Assembly (NCBI RefSeq): GCF_052115865.1
Contig: NZ_JBQKME010000007.1
Location: forward strand, 62,001 to 126,000
Reading direction: 5' to 3'
DNA length: 64,000 nucleotides
From: Fundicoccus_A sp052115865
Lineage (GTDB): Bacteria; Bacillota; Bacilli; Lactobacillales; Aerococcaceae
A program made the translations under genes and the position numbers. The notes beneath the pieces were generated by a model. That model saw only the letters and a program-made list of their open reading frames with translations. It had not been told where the DNA came from and searched no databases. Below, in pieces: positions 35,801 to 44,533 of this stretch. The first letter of the stretch is position 1. The number at the start of each line of letters is the position of its first letter.

Positions 35801-37260
35801 CCTTCAGACTGGCCCATAAATTGATCGAGTTCAGCTAATTGATTTTGGGCTTGTGTTAATTGATTAATGAGCTCAGCATTATCACTTTGCTCAATTTGCG
35901 TTTGCAAAGCAGCTTGTGCCGCTTGAATTTGCTCTCTTTGACTGCTAATGGCTCCAATTAATTCTTCACTGGTCATGTCACCATTTGAGACAGACCCAAT
36001 GATTTCATTCATAAATTGTTGACGCCCACTGATTAATTCTTGCCTTCCTAAGTCAAGTGCTTCTTGCCCAGCCACTAATTCTTGGTAACCAGAAGCCAGT
36101 TCAGCCTGCACTTGATTTAATAGAGCTTGATTATTTATTAAGGTTTCTTCGCCTAAGGCAATGCCGTTATAATAGGCTTGTAATCCATTTTGGTATTCAG
36201 CAAAACCCGCATCATAGCTTGCTTGGTTTTCTACTAATAAAGCTTCCGCTGATTCAAGATCTGCTAAGCCAGCCTTATAGTCATCTACACCTTCTTGATA
36301 AGCAATCAAACCTTCTTTAAAATCAGCTTCTCCTTTGGCTAATTCATCCAAGCCAGCATAATAATCCTGCCAGCCTTGTTGCAGTTCTTTTTCCGCTTCT
36401 GTTAAAGCTGCTGCTCCATCAGATAATTGTCGATAGCCATCATCGATTTCAGCTTGTCCATCAGCAATCGCCTCATTTATTTCATTTTGCAAGCTAGCAA
36501 AACGCACTTCGGGCCTGCCATCAAACGCCACTTCTAATGATTCATGTACAGAATTCACCTCTTGATTATATTCATCGGTATAAGCATCAAATTGAGACGC
36601 AGCATCCACCCAATAATAAGCCTCTGTGTAAATATCTCCGGCTACAGCCGTATCAGTAACCACAGCAAAGACATTATTACCGCCTTGTCCACGTGAAATT
36701 CTTTCAAAATAAATCGGTGTTTCCACATAGCCGACTACTTCAAAGCTAGAGTTTTTGAAATGAGGGGCAGTTGTATCATCTTCAGAATTCGATTCATCCG
36801 CTTCTAAGTTAACCGTGTCTCCAATTTCAACCATTACATCAATTTGCCCATCTAAATACTTTCGGTCTAAGGCAATTTCATTATCAGCTTCTGGTAGGCG
36901 CCCTTCAACCACCTTGTAAAAGTTCGTTTTTTCTTCTCCATTATAAGTTAAGATTTTTCCATATTGATTACTGGGTTGAATCGTCGCCTGTACCGACTGC
37001 ATGGGTAAAACAGTAATGCCTTCTTCTTGCATTAATATATCGATATCTTCATCTTCTAAGCCCAATGTTGATAAGATCTGCCCATCCGGTAAGCGATAGC
37101 TTTCAAAATGGATTCTCGCGGTATTTAACATCGAAGGACCTGTCGCACGAATTCCCACAAAAAAAGCAACCCCTAATGCGATGATTGCAAATATTGATAG
37201 AAAACGTGGGAAGGACTTCCTTATTTCTCTTAAATTATCTTTCCATATAACCTTATTCAT
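32842..37260 (-). CDS. giant FtsX-family ABC permease with extracellular coiled coil
   Basis: This is the permease of a MacB/FtsX-type ABC system. I start at ATG 37260 (MNKVIWKDNLREIRKSFPRF), since AGG lies eight bases upstream; the ATG two codons earlier is too close. The first membrane helix is at about 20-42. An extracellular part of roughly 900 residues follows, mostly coiled coil: Gly-spaced repeats (YYAGLDELAKGEADFKEGL), long Gln/Glu/Leu heptads, and Gly-spaced repeats again. Then come three membrane helices (from VFFFGIAILVTF), a second extracellular domain, and a final FtsX domain (VVLYNLTNINVAERMRELST). At 1472 residues it is far longer than ordinary family members. Substrate unknown; a mechanotransmission role is likely. 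Confidence 0.9.
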   Translation of the reverse strand: MNKVIWKDNLREIRKSFPRFLSIFAIIALGVAFFVGIRATGPSMLNTARIHFESYRLPDGQILSTLGLEDEDIDILMQEEGITVLPMQSVQATIQPSNQYGKILTYNGEEKTNFYKVVEGRLPEADNEIALDRKYLDGQIDVMVEIGDTVNLEADESNSEDDTTAPHFKNSSFEVVGYVETPIYFERISRGQGGNNVFAVVTDTAVAGDIYTEAYYWVDAASQFDAYTDEYNQEVNSVHESLEVAFDGRPEVRFASLQNEINEAIADGQAEIDDGYRQLSDGAAALTEAEKELQQGWQDYYAGLDELAKGEADFKEGLIAYQEGVDDYKAGLADLESAEALLVENQASYDAGFAEYQNGLQAYYNGIALGEETLINNQALLNQVQAELASGYQELVAGQEALDLGRQELISGRQQFMNEIIGSVSNGDMTSEELIGAISSQREQIQAAQAALQTQIEQSDNAELINQLTQAQNQLAELDQFMGQSEGLLTQLLAGEISLEQAQEELVAENEELKALLEGLGLSTDISLADLLAELGSQRETIVAEIDRLEKELATLPEQIQTLEGKIASLDAEISQLEILTLDNQTAVDAQQQLVQTAESDWYYQQEILASQQNQLNDQQVYLDSLYSQRAALLADPENNQAQIDSLNAEISQAEIEFANSQAAVEAQTNVTYQAESNFQQASVALENLQAEKANNQSRLEDLRAERDQKQAELNQLREIDRNLDYDALQAQLDELRAQEKELNEQMTLLTEAVDQLNQAEAEITQGQAALDQGWESYYSGLAQYQAGQAALDNGWSVFETERAQGLAALNQAAKELESGRQQLEAGWEEFYAGQAELEAGYEELLEAKEEIIDGYASLQAGRDEAMDGRMALEIGQENLRASQIAFNKEANKAMVDLRQGQIDLNDAKIALEDLTAPIYFVNQRDSFDAYQSVYENAQQITVISNIFPVFFFGIAILVTFTTIKRMASEQRNYMGTMKQMGYPNHVILSKFISYAGLASILGVIVGIILGYVIFPPVIVNAYNLLFYFDTPIVEISILLNISVAIIGIGCALIPAITTPYGILKTQAALLLQPEPPKAGKKTLIERATFLWRRLSYKTQMTIRNLLRYKGRNSMTVIGVAGCTMLIVTGFGISTTISNIVSAQFDDLHGYDSILMLEDDLSESELSDFQALVDQKADIELYNQAYTVNYDTNTQEASQSVSVIVPMDDNFTEIITIRERDAESTLDLFTTGPVITERLAEYLNIGVGDTFHLQDSKNQPYEIKVGAITENYIGHYLYMTQADFEEIFEDEPITNSYYLAYQADTDQALFEEEISEEASVLAVVNVETISSSAKNSMESLDLITIVLIISAAGLAFVVLYNLTNINVAERMRELSTIKVLGFYNREVTMYIASEVLVLTFIGSLIGLGLGTVLNHYIMKTMQLNNLLFYPRITIMDYILSVIITFVFASIVMLAMHFKLKKIDMVEALKAVE

Positions 37261-37290
37261 ACGCATCGCCTAATCTTTTTAACAGACTCT

Positions 37291-37998
37291 CTACCATGAG
37301 ATCTCATCTACTTTTTTAGGTGTATCATGGATATCAACCGAACCTACTTTTCCGTTTCGAATATTAATGACCCGATCAGCCATTTCCGCGATATTTGAAT
37401 TATGGGTGATAACAACAACCGTTGTATTATTTTCTTTACATTCCTTTTGTAATAAAGCTAAAATTTGTCGACCTGTACCTTGGTCTAGAGCTCCCGTTGG
37501 CTCATCACATAAAAGCAACTTTGGTTTTCCAGCAATTGCTCTTGCAATCGACACTCGTTGCTGCTCACCGCCTGATAATTGAGCCGGAAAGTTATCTAAG
37601 CGTTCTGACAACCCACAAGAATCTAAAACTTCTACAGCATCAGCACCACTATTGGATATTTGAATCATTAATTCGACATTTTCTCTAGCCGTTAAATTAG
37701 GAACTAAGTTGTAGTTTTGGAAAACAAATCCTACGGAGTTCCTTCTAAAAGTGGTTAATTCTTTTTCATTATAATCAGCAATATTTTCTCCATCTAAAAT
37801 CACTTCTCCGGAAGTTGCTTGATCCATCCCGCCAATGATATTTAAAGTGGTTGATTTCCCAGCACCTGAAGGGCCTAAAATAACAACAAACTCACCTTCT
37901 TCAATTTCAAAATTAATTCCATCATTAGCACGTGTTACAACTTCGCCATTACGGTATTCTTTTACTACATCATTTAATTCAATGTAAGCTATTGTCAT
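37291..37998 (-). CDS. ABC transporter ATPase, LolD/MacB type
   Basis: This ATPase powers the giant permease encoded 30 bases downstream. Its 235 residues contain Walker A GPSGAGKST, the Q-loop FQNYNLVPNLTA, signature LSGGEQQRVSIARAI, Walker B LLLCDEPTGALD and the H-loop VITHN. The EPTGALD form is characteristic of the MacB/LolD/FtsE group, matching an FtsX-type permease. GGGAG precedes the ATG. The methyltransferase gene ends 22 bases upstream, so all three may share a transcript. Confidence 0.94.
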   Translation of the reverse strand: MTIAYIELNDVVKEYRNGEVVTRANDGINFEIEEGEFVVILGPSGAGKSTTLNIIGGMDQATSGEVILDGENIADYNEKELTTFRRNSVGFVFQNYNLVPNLTARENVELMIQISNSGADAVEVLDSCGLSERLDNFPAQLSGGEQQRVSIARAIAGKPKLLLCDEPTGALDQGTGRQILALLQKECKENNTTVVVITHNSNIAEMADRVINIRNGKVGSVDIHDTPKKVDEISW

Positions 37999-38020
37999 CT
38001 TCTCCCTTCATTATTATTTA

Positions 38021-39211
38021 TTAATTACGATAGTAGACAAACACTTTTAGATATTGACTTTCCAAATCAGCTGTTGTTGGAAAATCCTCAGGCAAGCCAA
38101 ATTGTTGTATCAATTGAATATTCATCTTATTTTCTTCAATGGCACGATTAATATCTTGTTGAAAACTATTTTTAAAATATGTACTATGATTTGTACTTAA
38201 AATACATAAACCACCTGGCTTCGTCAGCGCAAATAAATCCTTAGCTAAATTTTTATAGTCATTTTCAACTTTAAATTGGGTCTTTTTCGTTCGGGCAAAG
38301 CTCGGAGGATCACAGACAATCAAATCAAATTGCAGCTCATGACGTTTAGCATATTGGATATAATCAAACACATCCATCACACGAATTTCATGTTGTGGTT
38401 GGACTGCTTCAATACCATTTAGCTGAAATTGTTCTTGCGATTTTTCTAAAGAACGTTTAGCAACATCCACACTAACGGTTTGTTCTGCTCCACCGACAGC
38501 TGCAGCAACAGAAAATGCAGCCGTATACGAAAATAAATTCAACACTCTTAAAGACTGACTTTGTGTTTTAATATATTGTCGCACTTCGCGCTGATCAAGA
38601 AAAATCCCTGTCATCCAATCAGATCCAAGATAGACAGCATATTCGACGGCATTTTCTTTAATGATAAGCGGTTGTGGTGCTTCTTGACCGTAAGTCAATT
38701 CGATTGCTTCTTCATCGGCTTCTACTTTAAAACGTTTTGTTTCATATACAGCTTTGATATGAGGTAATTGATGAATTAATTCATCCAATATAGCTTGTCT
38801 AAAACTATAAATCCCTTTTGAATACCAATTGAATTGAACATACTGGTCATACCAATCTACGGTTAAGCCTGCCAGGCCATCACCTTCACCATTTATCAAA
38901 CGAAAGGCAGTGGTATTTATTTCATTAAATAGATCTTGACGTAGTAAAAGGGCAGCCCGTATACTCGATTCAATCCATTCTTCGTCAAATTGTTCTGCTT
39001 CATCGCGCGTAAATACCCAGCCGATTCCTTTATTTTGACGGCTGAATAAAGCTTTGGCAACAAATGTATGGTCTGAGGTAAATAAATCCATCTGCGTACC
39101 ATCACTGACTTGCTTCAACTTATTTTCATGCATAAAATTGTCTTCTTTAAGTAAATATCTTCCGTGTTCAATTTGGTTTTTCGTTTTATCCGTGATATAT
39201 AATTGGGGCAT
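38021..39211 (-). CDS. class I SAM-dependent rRNA methyltransferase (RlmI-like)
   Basis: This is predicted to methylate a cytosine of 23S rRNA. Starting at ATG 39211 (MPQLYITDKTKNQ), with AAGGAAG nine bases upstream, it has 396 residues. An N-terminal PUA-type domain is followed by the methyltransferase core: VLNLFSYTAAFSVAA (SAM binding), VSVDVAKRSLEKSQ, and LIVCDPPSFARTKK carrying the DPP-SF motif. The family resembles B. subtilis YwbD and E. coli RlmI. A perfect inverted repeat lies 46 bases upstream of the start. Confidence 0.88.
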   Translation of the reverse strand: MPQLYITDKTKNQIEHGRYLLKEDNFMHENKLKQVSDGTQMDLFTSDHTFVAKALFSRQNKGIGWVFTRDEAEQFDEEWIESSIRAALLLRQDLFNEINTTAFRLINGEGDGLAGLTVDWYDQYVQFNWYSKGIYSFRQAILDELIHQLPHIKAVYETKRFKVEADEEAIELTYGQEAPQPLIIKENAVEYAVYLGSDWMTGIFLDQREVRQYIKTQSQSLRVLNLFSYTAAFSVAAAVGGAEQTVSVDVAKRSLEKSQEQFQLNGIEAVQPQHEIRVMDVFDYIQYAKRHELQFDLIVCDPPSFARTKKTQFKVENDYKNLAKDLFALTKPGGLCILSTNHSTYFKNSFQQDINRAIEENKMNIQLIQQFGLPEDFPTTADLESQYLKVFVYYRN

Positions 39212-39256
39212 GTTTTTAGCTTCCTTTTTGTCGTCTACTTGCATTTTATTTATGCA

Positions 39257-39274
39257 GTGTTACAATAGTAACAC
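39257..39274. promoter_or_regulatory. candidate TetR-family operator
   Basis: GTGTTAC-AATA-GTAACAC is a perfect 7-4-7 inverted repeat in the 148-base gap between the divergent methyltransferase (-) and TetR (+) genes. Size and place fit autoregulation by the TetR protein. Confidence 0.55.
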
Positions 39275-39359
39275 CTAAACTCAAGATATTCAAATAAAAA
39301 CTTGAGGCTGTGACAAAATCGTAAAGTTTGATACATCTATTTGATAAGGAGTGTTTAAA

Positions 39360-39941
39360 TTGGTTAAGAATTCCTACAATCAAGAAGCCAATTTATTAAC
39401 AAAAGAAGCATTACAACTTGCCTTGCTGAAGTTACTAAAAAATCATTCGATCGAAGACTTAAGTGTGACTCAACTGACTAAAGAAGCCGGTGTATCACGG
39501 ATGGCTTATTACCGTAATTATGAATCCTTAGACCATTTACACCGTGAAGTCTTCGATCAATATTTTATGCAAGTTTTTGAAAAAGGCGGTAAATACTTAG
39601 TAACAGGTGATTTTTATAATTTTTGGAATTTTCTCTTTGAATACTTATACAATGATAAGGTCATCATCACGCTAATTCGCTCAACCCATAATACTTTCCT
39701 ATTAGATATTTTAAATGAAACTTTCTGTGATCATATCACCGACATTCAATTACGGTATTCAACGCGTGCAATGTTAGGTTGTGTGTTTAATATCCTAACG
39801 GAGTGGATCGACAGTGATTTTAATTTACTAGCCAGTGACATTGCAAACTTATGCATGCGATTTACCATTCATGACCTAGATGCTAGCCATCTACAAGCCA
39901 TACCTGCTAACTATTTAAAAGCAAATTTAGATGAGAAATAA
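39360..39941 (+). CDS. TetR/AcrR family transcriptional regulator
   Basis: This DNA-binding regulator has 193 residues. The N-terminal helix-turn-helix contains EDLSVTQLTKEAGVSRMAYYRNYESLDHLHREVF, given here only as the span of residues about 32-65; the YYRNYESLDHL part is the classic TetR recognition helix region. The C-terminal half is helical without a recognisable ligand motif, as in TetR_C proteins of DhaS type. The start is TTG 39360 with AAGGAG eight bases upstream; the GTG at 39351 touches that site. It is transcribed away from the rRNA methyltransferase gene. Confidence 0.87.
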   Translation: MVKNSYNQEANLLTKEALQLALLKLLKNHSIEDLSVTQLTKEAGVSRMAYYRNYESLDHLHREVFDQYFMQVFEKGGKYLVTGDFYNFWNFLFEYLYNDKVIITLIRSTHNTFLLDILNETFCDHITDIQLRYSTRAMLGCVFNILTEWIDSDFNLLASDIANLCMRFTIHDLDASHLQAIPANYLKANLDEK

Positions 39942-39943
39942 TC

Positions 39944-40000
39944 AAAAAACCGAATTTCTAAATGACTAACGAAAAATGTCATTTAAAAATTCGGTTTTAT
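39944..40000. terminator. bidirectional terminator, TetR gene / secreted protein
   Basis: AAAACCGAATTT..AAATGAC and GTCATTT..AAATTCGGTTTT pair around an 11-base loop with a two-base internal bulge. Both convergent genes end beside it. Confidence 0.85.
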
Positions 40001-41170
40001 TTATTTGGCATTAATTAATTCTGTCATAATATAATTAAATTCTTTTTCACTCATCCGTTGGATATCATCTAATTTGACAACCTCTTTGTCCGTCGGTTGA
40101 ATACTGAAATCGATTTGAAACTCATAGGATTTGAAATTAGCTGTATTGGACGTAAATAAATTCAACTGAAAATTTTCTGTAATACCTAAAAGTGTAATAT
40201 GAAAACGTCCCGTCGTATCGTTATAGGCAATTCTAACATTAGTTATTTTATCGATAATATCTGAGGTTTTAACATACAATTCTGAATTAACGCGGTTAAT
40301 AGCATTATACTCTTCTGCATTATAGTAATTCGGCAATAATTCATCGGCTAGAATGGATTGGTAATTCAATTCAAAATCTAAACCACGATTATGCACATTC
40401 AAATCTATGCTATTCGTTAAGTTTACTTCAAACACATCCGGATCAACCGTACTCGGATTCATTGAAATAGAAGACGTAATGACTTGCCTTAACAAATCAT
40501 TGCGACGCATTAACAAATCAGGAATTTCCAAACGTTCAAGACTAATAAAATAATTATCTTTAATCCGGTGAACTTTTGCAGGTGATATTTGAAGCAACCG
40601 TTCTAAATCAGGCAATAATAGCAACTGTTCCAACAAAGGTTCGCTCAGATTATTACGATTAATGGTATCTATTTCAAGATAATAGTCTAAGTATGGATTG
40701 ATGTGCTTATCAAAGTCGAAAGAAAAATGGGGCTTATCAAAAAATGCCATGGAATCTAAGAAGGCAAATTGATCAGTATAAGCCAATTCAAAATTATTGT
40801 AGCCGAGTAAATTTAATTGATAATGATCAGGATAAAAATTACTATTATAAAAATTAAAAGTCGCTTCAACATTTTCCTCTGCATCGCCATACCAAATGAT
40901 ATGAGTCATACGTTTATTGTTCCGATTATTCATTAACATATAATCAATCCGGTAATGCTCAAGTTGACTTAATTTCCTTAATTTACTCACAAGATACTCT
41001 AATTCATTCTGTGGTAAATTCGCTTCTGATGCCGGATTTTCAAGTTCTTGCTCAATATTACTCTTACTTAAAAACTGCGCGTTAACATTGGTTTCTCCTA
41101 TAAAAGCCAACAAAATAAATATCATCAAAAATTTAAGCCAGAATGGCTTATTTCGCTCTTGTTTCGTCAT
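40001..41170 (-). CDS. secreted protein of unknown family
   Basis: I do not recognise this 389-residue protein. It has a basic start (MTKQERNKPFW), one hydrophobic segment (about 12-27, LKFLMIFILLAFIGE) and a plausible signal peptidase I site after NVNA. There is no lipobox Cys and no LPXTG, so it may be released or stay anchored by the signal. The mature part is rich in Asn, Tyr and Leu with alternating beta-like segments, and has no Cys. A TATAAT lies at 41206-41211 on the minus strand. It has no operon partner; the neighbour upstream is the ROK kinase gene. Confidence 0.75.
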   Translation of the reverse strand: MTKQERNKPFWLKFLMIFILLAFIGETNVNAQFLSKSNIEQELENPASEANLPQNELEYLVSKLRKLSQLEHYRIDYMLMNNRNNKRMTHIIWYGDAEENVEATFNFYNSNFYPDHYQLNLLGYNNFELAYTDQFAFLDSMAFFDKPHFSFDFDKHINPYLDYYLEIDTINRNNLSEPLLEQLLLLPDLERLLQISPAKVHRIKDNYFISLERLEIPDLLMRRNDLLRQVITSSISMNPSTVDPDVFEVNLTNSIDLNVHNRGLDFELNYQSILADELLPNYYNAEEYNAINRVNSELYVKTSDIIDKITNVRIAYNDTTGRFHITLLGITENFQLNLFTSNTANFKSYEFQIDFSIQPTDKEVVKLDDIQRMSEKEFNYIMTELINAK

Positions 41171-41205
41171 CCGTCACCTCACTTAATTTGATTTTCATTT
41201 GCTCT

Positions 41206-41241
41206 ATTATAGCAAATTCTACCTCTTTTAGGAAAAAGAGG
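41206..41241 (-). promoter_or_regulatory. -10 box of the secreted-protein gene with upstream hairpin
   Basis: On the minus strand TATAAT lies at 41206-41211 without a clear -35. Just upstream CCTCTTTT-AGGA-AAAAGAGG (41222-41241) forms an 8-bp hairpin that may terminate the ROK/GH112 transcript, although no T-tract follows. Confidence 0.35.
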
Positions 41242-41278
41242 GAGAAGAATTAAGTAAATGTTAGAATTATCCTATTAA

Positions 41279-42184
41279 TTAATCAATCACCAGCCAAGCG
41301 GACCCAAGAAGCCCATTGTCACTTCCAATTTTAGACAGAGCGATTCTCTCTAAAATATGTTCTTGTTCAGGGTGCAACCATTGCTGGAGATATTTATTTA
41401 AGGAATTTAAATAGTGAGGGTTTTTAAGCACAACACTTCCGCCCAAAGTTATGGCTGTGGGATCCAAGTAGCATACCATATGATAAATGGCCTGAGCCAG
41501 CTCTTTAATCGATGATTCAACAATTGTAAAGCCAGGTTCCGTTTGTTGTTGCCAGTCCGCAAATACTTCTGCGGTTGTTATTGTATCATTTTGATAGTCT
41601 AAACGAGCTTTGCGTTGAATCCCTGGACCAGCGGCTAATTTTTCAAGGGTATTAAAAGGTTCTGCTTGCCCCGTCGGGAAAAAACCGACTTCGCCCGAAA
41701 AACCTGCCCCTCGTAAAATTTTGTTATTAATCAAGGTGGTACTAGCAATCCCCGTTGAAATAGTCAAATAAGTAAATATCTCATCTTGCTTCAAGACCGC
41801 ATCGCGATATTCAGCTAAAGCGGCTACTTTCACATCATTATCAATCGCAATTTTAGTATTTGGGAAGATGGCTTGTAATTTTTCAACTACAGGGAAATTC
41901 GCCCACGGCAAATTATTTTGATATATCGCAAGACCGTTCTCTGCATCCACTTTACCTGGTACTCCTAAGCCAATCCCTGTAATATCAGCTAAATTTAATT
42001 GGGCATCCTTTAAAATCGCTTGGATCATGTCAGCGACAGTCTCTAATAATATTTCTGCTGAAGTGGTTGGTGTTGGTTGATGTTGTCGATGAGAAATATT
42101 TCCCAAGGTATCAATTAAGGCAGCAGCAATTTTTGTGCCACCAATATCCACACCAATCGCCACAACCGCTTGATCATTCATCAT
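41279..42184 (-). CDS. ROK family sugar kinase lacking the zinc motif
   Basis: This cytoplasmic ATP-dependent hexose kinase of 301 residues was placed by its ROK motifs: AIGVDIGGTKIAAALID, GLGVPGKVD, AIDNDVKVAALAEY (catalytic Asp) and STGIASTTLINNKI. The usual GHxxxxxxxxxCxCGxxGCxE zinc site is missing: the place reads GEVGFFPTGQAEPFNTLEKLA, with no His or Cys. This occurs in some ROK members but makes glucokinase a weak guess. It follows the GH112 phosphorylase gene by 15 bases, so a kinase for GlcNAc, GalNAc or glucose released from GNB/LNB metabolism is a sensible inference. Confidence 0.85.
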   Translation of the reverse strand: MMNDQAVVAIGVDIGGTKIAAALIDTLGNISHRQHQPTPTTSAEILLETVADMIQAILKDAQLNLADITGIGLGVPGKVDAENGLAIYQNNLPWANFPVVEKLQAIFPNTKIAIDNDVKVAALAEYRDAVLKQDEIFTYLTISTGIASTTLINNKILRGAGFSGEVGFFPTGQAEPFNTLEKLAAGPGIQRKARLDYQNDTITTAEVFADWQQQTEPGFTIVESSIKELAQAIYHMVCYLDPTAITLGGSVVLKNPHYLNSLNKYLQQWLHPEQEHILERIALSKIGSDNGLLGSAWLVID

Positions 42185-42199
42185 TTAATCAACCTTTCC

Positions 42200-44371
42200 T
42201 TAAATTTTTTCCCAACGAATTTCATTTGCTGCCAAGGTCACTTGTTGCGCATTTTGATCACCATCAAAAATAGTGGTTTCTTGACGTTCATTCGTATTAT
42301 TTACTAAAGCATAAAGCTCTTTTTCTGGATAAACATGGACCTCAACATTAATATTAGAACTTTGCCATGTATTAAAATCCGCTTCCTTACCTGTAGCATA
42401 ATATAAAGCACGCATCAGCAGACGACTATTTTCAGCAGAATAAGGAATCCCCGCTAAATAAATACCTCTACCTTTACCATAAGGATGGGCTGATAAATGA
42501 ATTTCCCCATTTGAATACTCGATAATTTCTGTTTTTTCATTCAAGGCATAAACATTTTGCATGGACTCACCAAAGTCAATGTCATTTGGATTGTTAATAT
42601 CTTCGGTAATAAAGTGGGTTTCAACCGCTTGTGTGAAATATTTATCCGTTGATAAAGCAAAACCCCGTTCCTTATCTACACCAAGCACATCCGCTAATTG
42701 GAAATAACGGCCTTGATGTTGATAAGCTGACGGATCACCTACGCCGACAAAGCCACCGCCTTCATAAACAAATTGTCGAATAGCAGCGACTAAAGCTGGA
42801 TTTTTCCAATGTTCCCCGCCAGAAAAGGCTGTATCTGCATCTCCTGCATTAATAATGACATCAATATCAGATGGAATTCCCTCTTGGATGACATCATCAA
42901 AACTAATAAATTCTACATCAACGGCAGCCCCACTTAAAATTTCTAAAGTCCCTAGATAAGAATAAATTTGTTTGTATGGCAAGGCATGAGCTACCATATG
43001 TGTTTGCCATGTACGCAGCTTACCCCAAGCGTTTAAAATAGCGACTTTTAAGCCGGTATAAGCTTTTGTTCCTTTGACAATATCGTATATGGTTCGATAC
43101 TCTTCGGTTACTTGTTCAATATAATCAACAAATTTAGGGAATTTATATGCCAAACTTAAATAACCACCATAACCAATTCTATCAACCGGATTTCGCATAA
43201 TAGCGCGTCGAGCAGTTGTCCAATTTTCAATGGCTTCGATCGTTGGATCATTGCCTTCATAAAAGGTATCTGGGAAAAAGTAAGGTAGAAAACGTCCTTC
43301 GGTATACTTCACATGAGGAATATCTGCAATCATTCTTAATGTAGCCCCGCCACCAACTGAACCAACAACCGCATCTAAACCAATTTCATGGAAGTATTTT
43401 CCATAAGGTTCTGTCCCAATCCAGTTATCACCTAAGAACATCATGGCTTCTTTTCCATATTCATGGACAATATCGACAAGTTTCTTAGCTTCTTGAGCCA
43501 CAAACTTACTAATAAAATCAACATAGTCTAGATAGGCTTTTGTCGGCACACGAAAAGCAGTATTGTAATAACCTTGATCGACAATATCTTCTGGACGTAG
43601 ACGGTAACCTTTTTCTTTTTCAAAAGCAATTAAAGCTGCAGGTGAAACAGACGCACCGTAACCAAACCAATCAACAAATTTTTCTTTGGCTAAATCATTA
43701 AAAACTAGAGTAAAGTGATAGAAGAAGGTTGTAAAACGAACCACATCTGTTTTAGGGTTATTTTCACAAAATTCTCTTAGCGTATCTTCCATAAATTTAT
43801 TGGAGTGTGGTTGACGCACATCAAAAGGAATATCATGCGCAACCGAGTCACCCCAGTTATTTGTAATATGGTTATACATTTGGGTCGGATCCCATATTTT
43901 ATATACTAGGAAAGAAACCGTATATTCATGGAAAGCAACCGCATTATGAATGGTTACCGTATCATTTTCTTGGTTGACTTCCCAATCTTTAGGATCAACG
44001 ACAGTTGCGGTTGTTCGATCAATCACTTCCCACCATTCTTTTGGATCATGAATATAATCGGGTTTTATCTGCTCGGTAAAATAACCTTGCATAAAATCAA
44101 TGGTTAGTTCACTTGATGTCGCTGTATTAAACTGTGACATTAAGTATAATTGTTGTACTTCTTCCATGTGTTCTTCGATAAAATCATTATGATTTCGTGC
44201 AACAAAATAAGTTGTATAAATTTTTGCATCTAAATCTTTAACATCTTCATCTAACTTCGTTCCATCAGAATCCCGAATGGCATCGGCACCCCATCGCTCT
44301 AATAATTCTTTTGTTTCATATAAAAAATTATTTTCACTTGGTAACGTCACACGGCCTTTTTTCTTTGTCAA
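42200..44371 (-). CDS. lnpA: 1,3-beta-galactosyl-N-acetylhexosamine phosphorylase (GH112)
   Basis: This cytoplasmic enzyme phosphorolyses lacto-N-biose or galacto-N-biose to galactose-1-phosphate and GlcNAc or GalNAc. The 723-residue length and sequence fit GH112 throughout: the N-terminus GRVTLPSENNFLYETKELLERWGADAIRDSDG (residues about 6-37, given as a span), FGYGASVSPAALIAFE, and MFLGDNWIGTEPYG, whose Asp is the expected general acid, then GSVGGGATLRM. The start is TTG 44371 with AAGGTGG about eight bases upstream. It heads a two-gene unit with the ROK kinase. A cre-like site lies upstream. Specificity for GNB versus LNB cannot be read by eye. Confidence 0.93.
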   Translation of the reverse strand: MTKKKGRVTLPSENNFLYETKELLERWGADAIRDSDGTKLDEDVKDLDAKIYTTYFVARNHNDFIEEHMEEVQQLYLMSQFNTATSSELTIDFMQGYFTEQIKPDYIHDPKEWWEVIDRTTATVVDPKDWEVNQENDTVTIHNAVAFHEYTVSFLVYKIWDPTQMYNHITNNWGDSVAHDIPFDVRQPHSNKFMEDTLREFCENNPKTDVVRFTTFFYHFTLVFNDLAKEKFVDWFGYGASVSPAALIAFEKEKGYRLRPEDIVDQGYYNTAFRVPTKAYLDYVDFISKFVAQEAKKLVDIVHEYGKEAMMFLGDNWIGTEPYGKYFHEIGLDAVVGSVGGGATLRMIADIPHVKYTEGRFLPYFFPDTFYEGNDPTIEAIENWTTARRAIMRNPVDRIGYGGYLSLAYKFPKFVDYIEQVTEEYRTIYDIVKGTKAYTGLKVAILNAWGKLRTWQTHMVAHALPYKQIYSYLGTLEILSGAAVDVEFISFDDVIQEGIPSDIDVIINAGDADTAFSGGEHWKNPALVAAIRQFVYEGGGFVGVGDPSAYQHQGRYFQLADVLGVDKERGFALSTDKYFTQAVETHFITEDINNPNDIDFGESMQNVYALNEKTEIIEYSNGEIHLSAHPYGKGRGIYLAGIPYSAENSRLLMRALYYATGKEADFNTWQSSNINVEVHVYPEKELYALVNNTNERQETTIFDGDQNAQQVTLAANEIRWEKI

Positions 44372-44445
44372 ACTAATCCCACCTTCAAATAAATTTTTTC
44401 TCTACCTTAAAAGGTCTAGCGAAAAAGCTTCTATCTTATATTGTA

Positions 44446-44459
44446 ACGTAAACGGATTC
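44446..44459 (-). promoter_or_regulatory. cre-like site upstream of the GH112 gene
   Basis: On the minus strand TGAATCCGTTTACG differs from the CcpA consensus TGWAANCGNTNWCA at two positions. It lies about 75 bases before the start, next to a possible TATAAG -10, and would give glucose repression. Confidence 0.45.
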
Positions 44460-44533
44460 AGAAATAATCATGAAATTTTAAGTATTAGTTGTAATTTTTT
44501 TAGATAATATATTAATTATTTATTTATAGGGTG

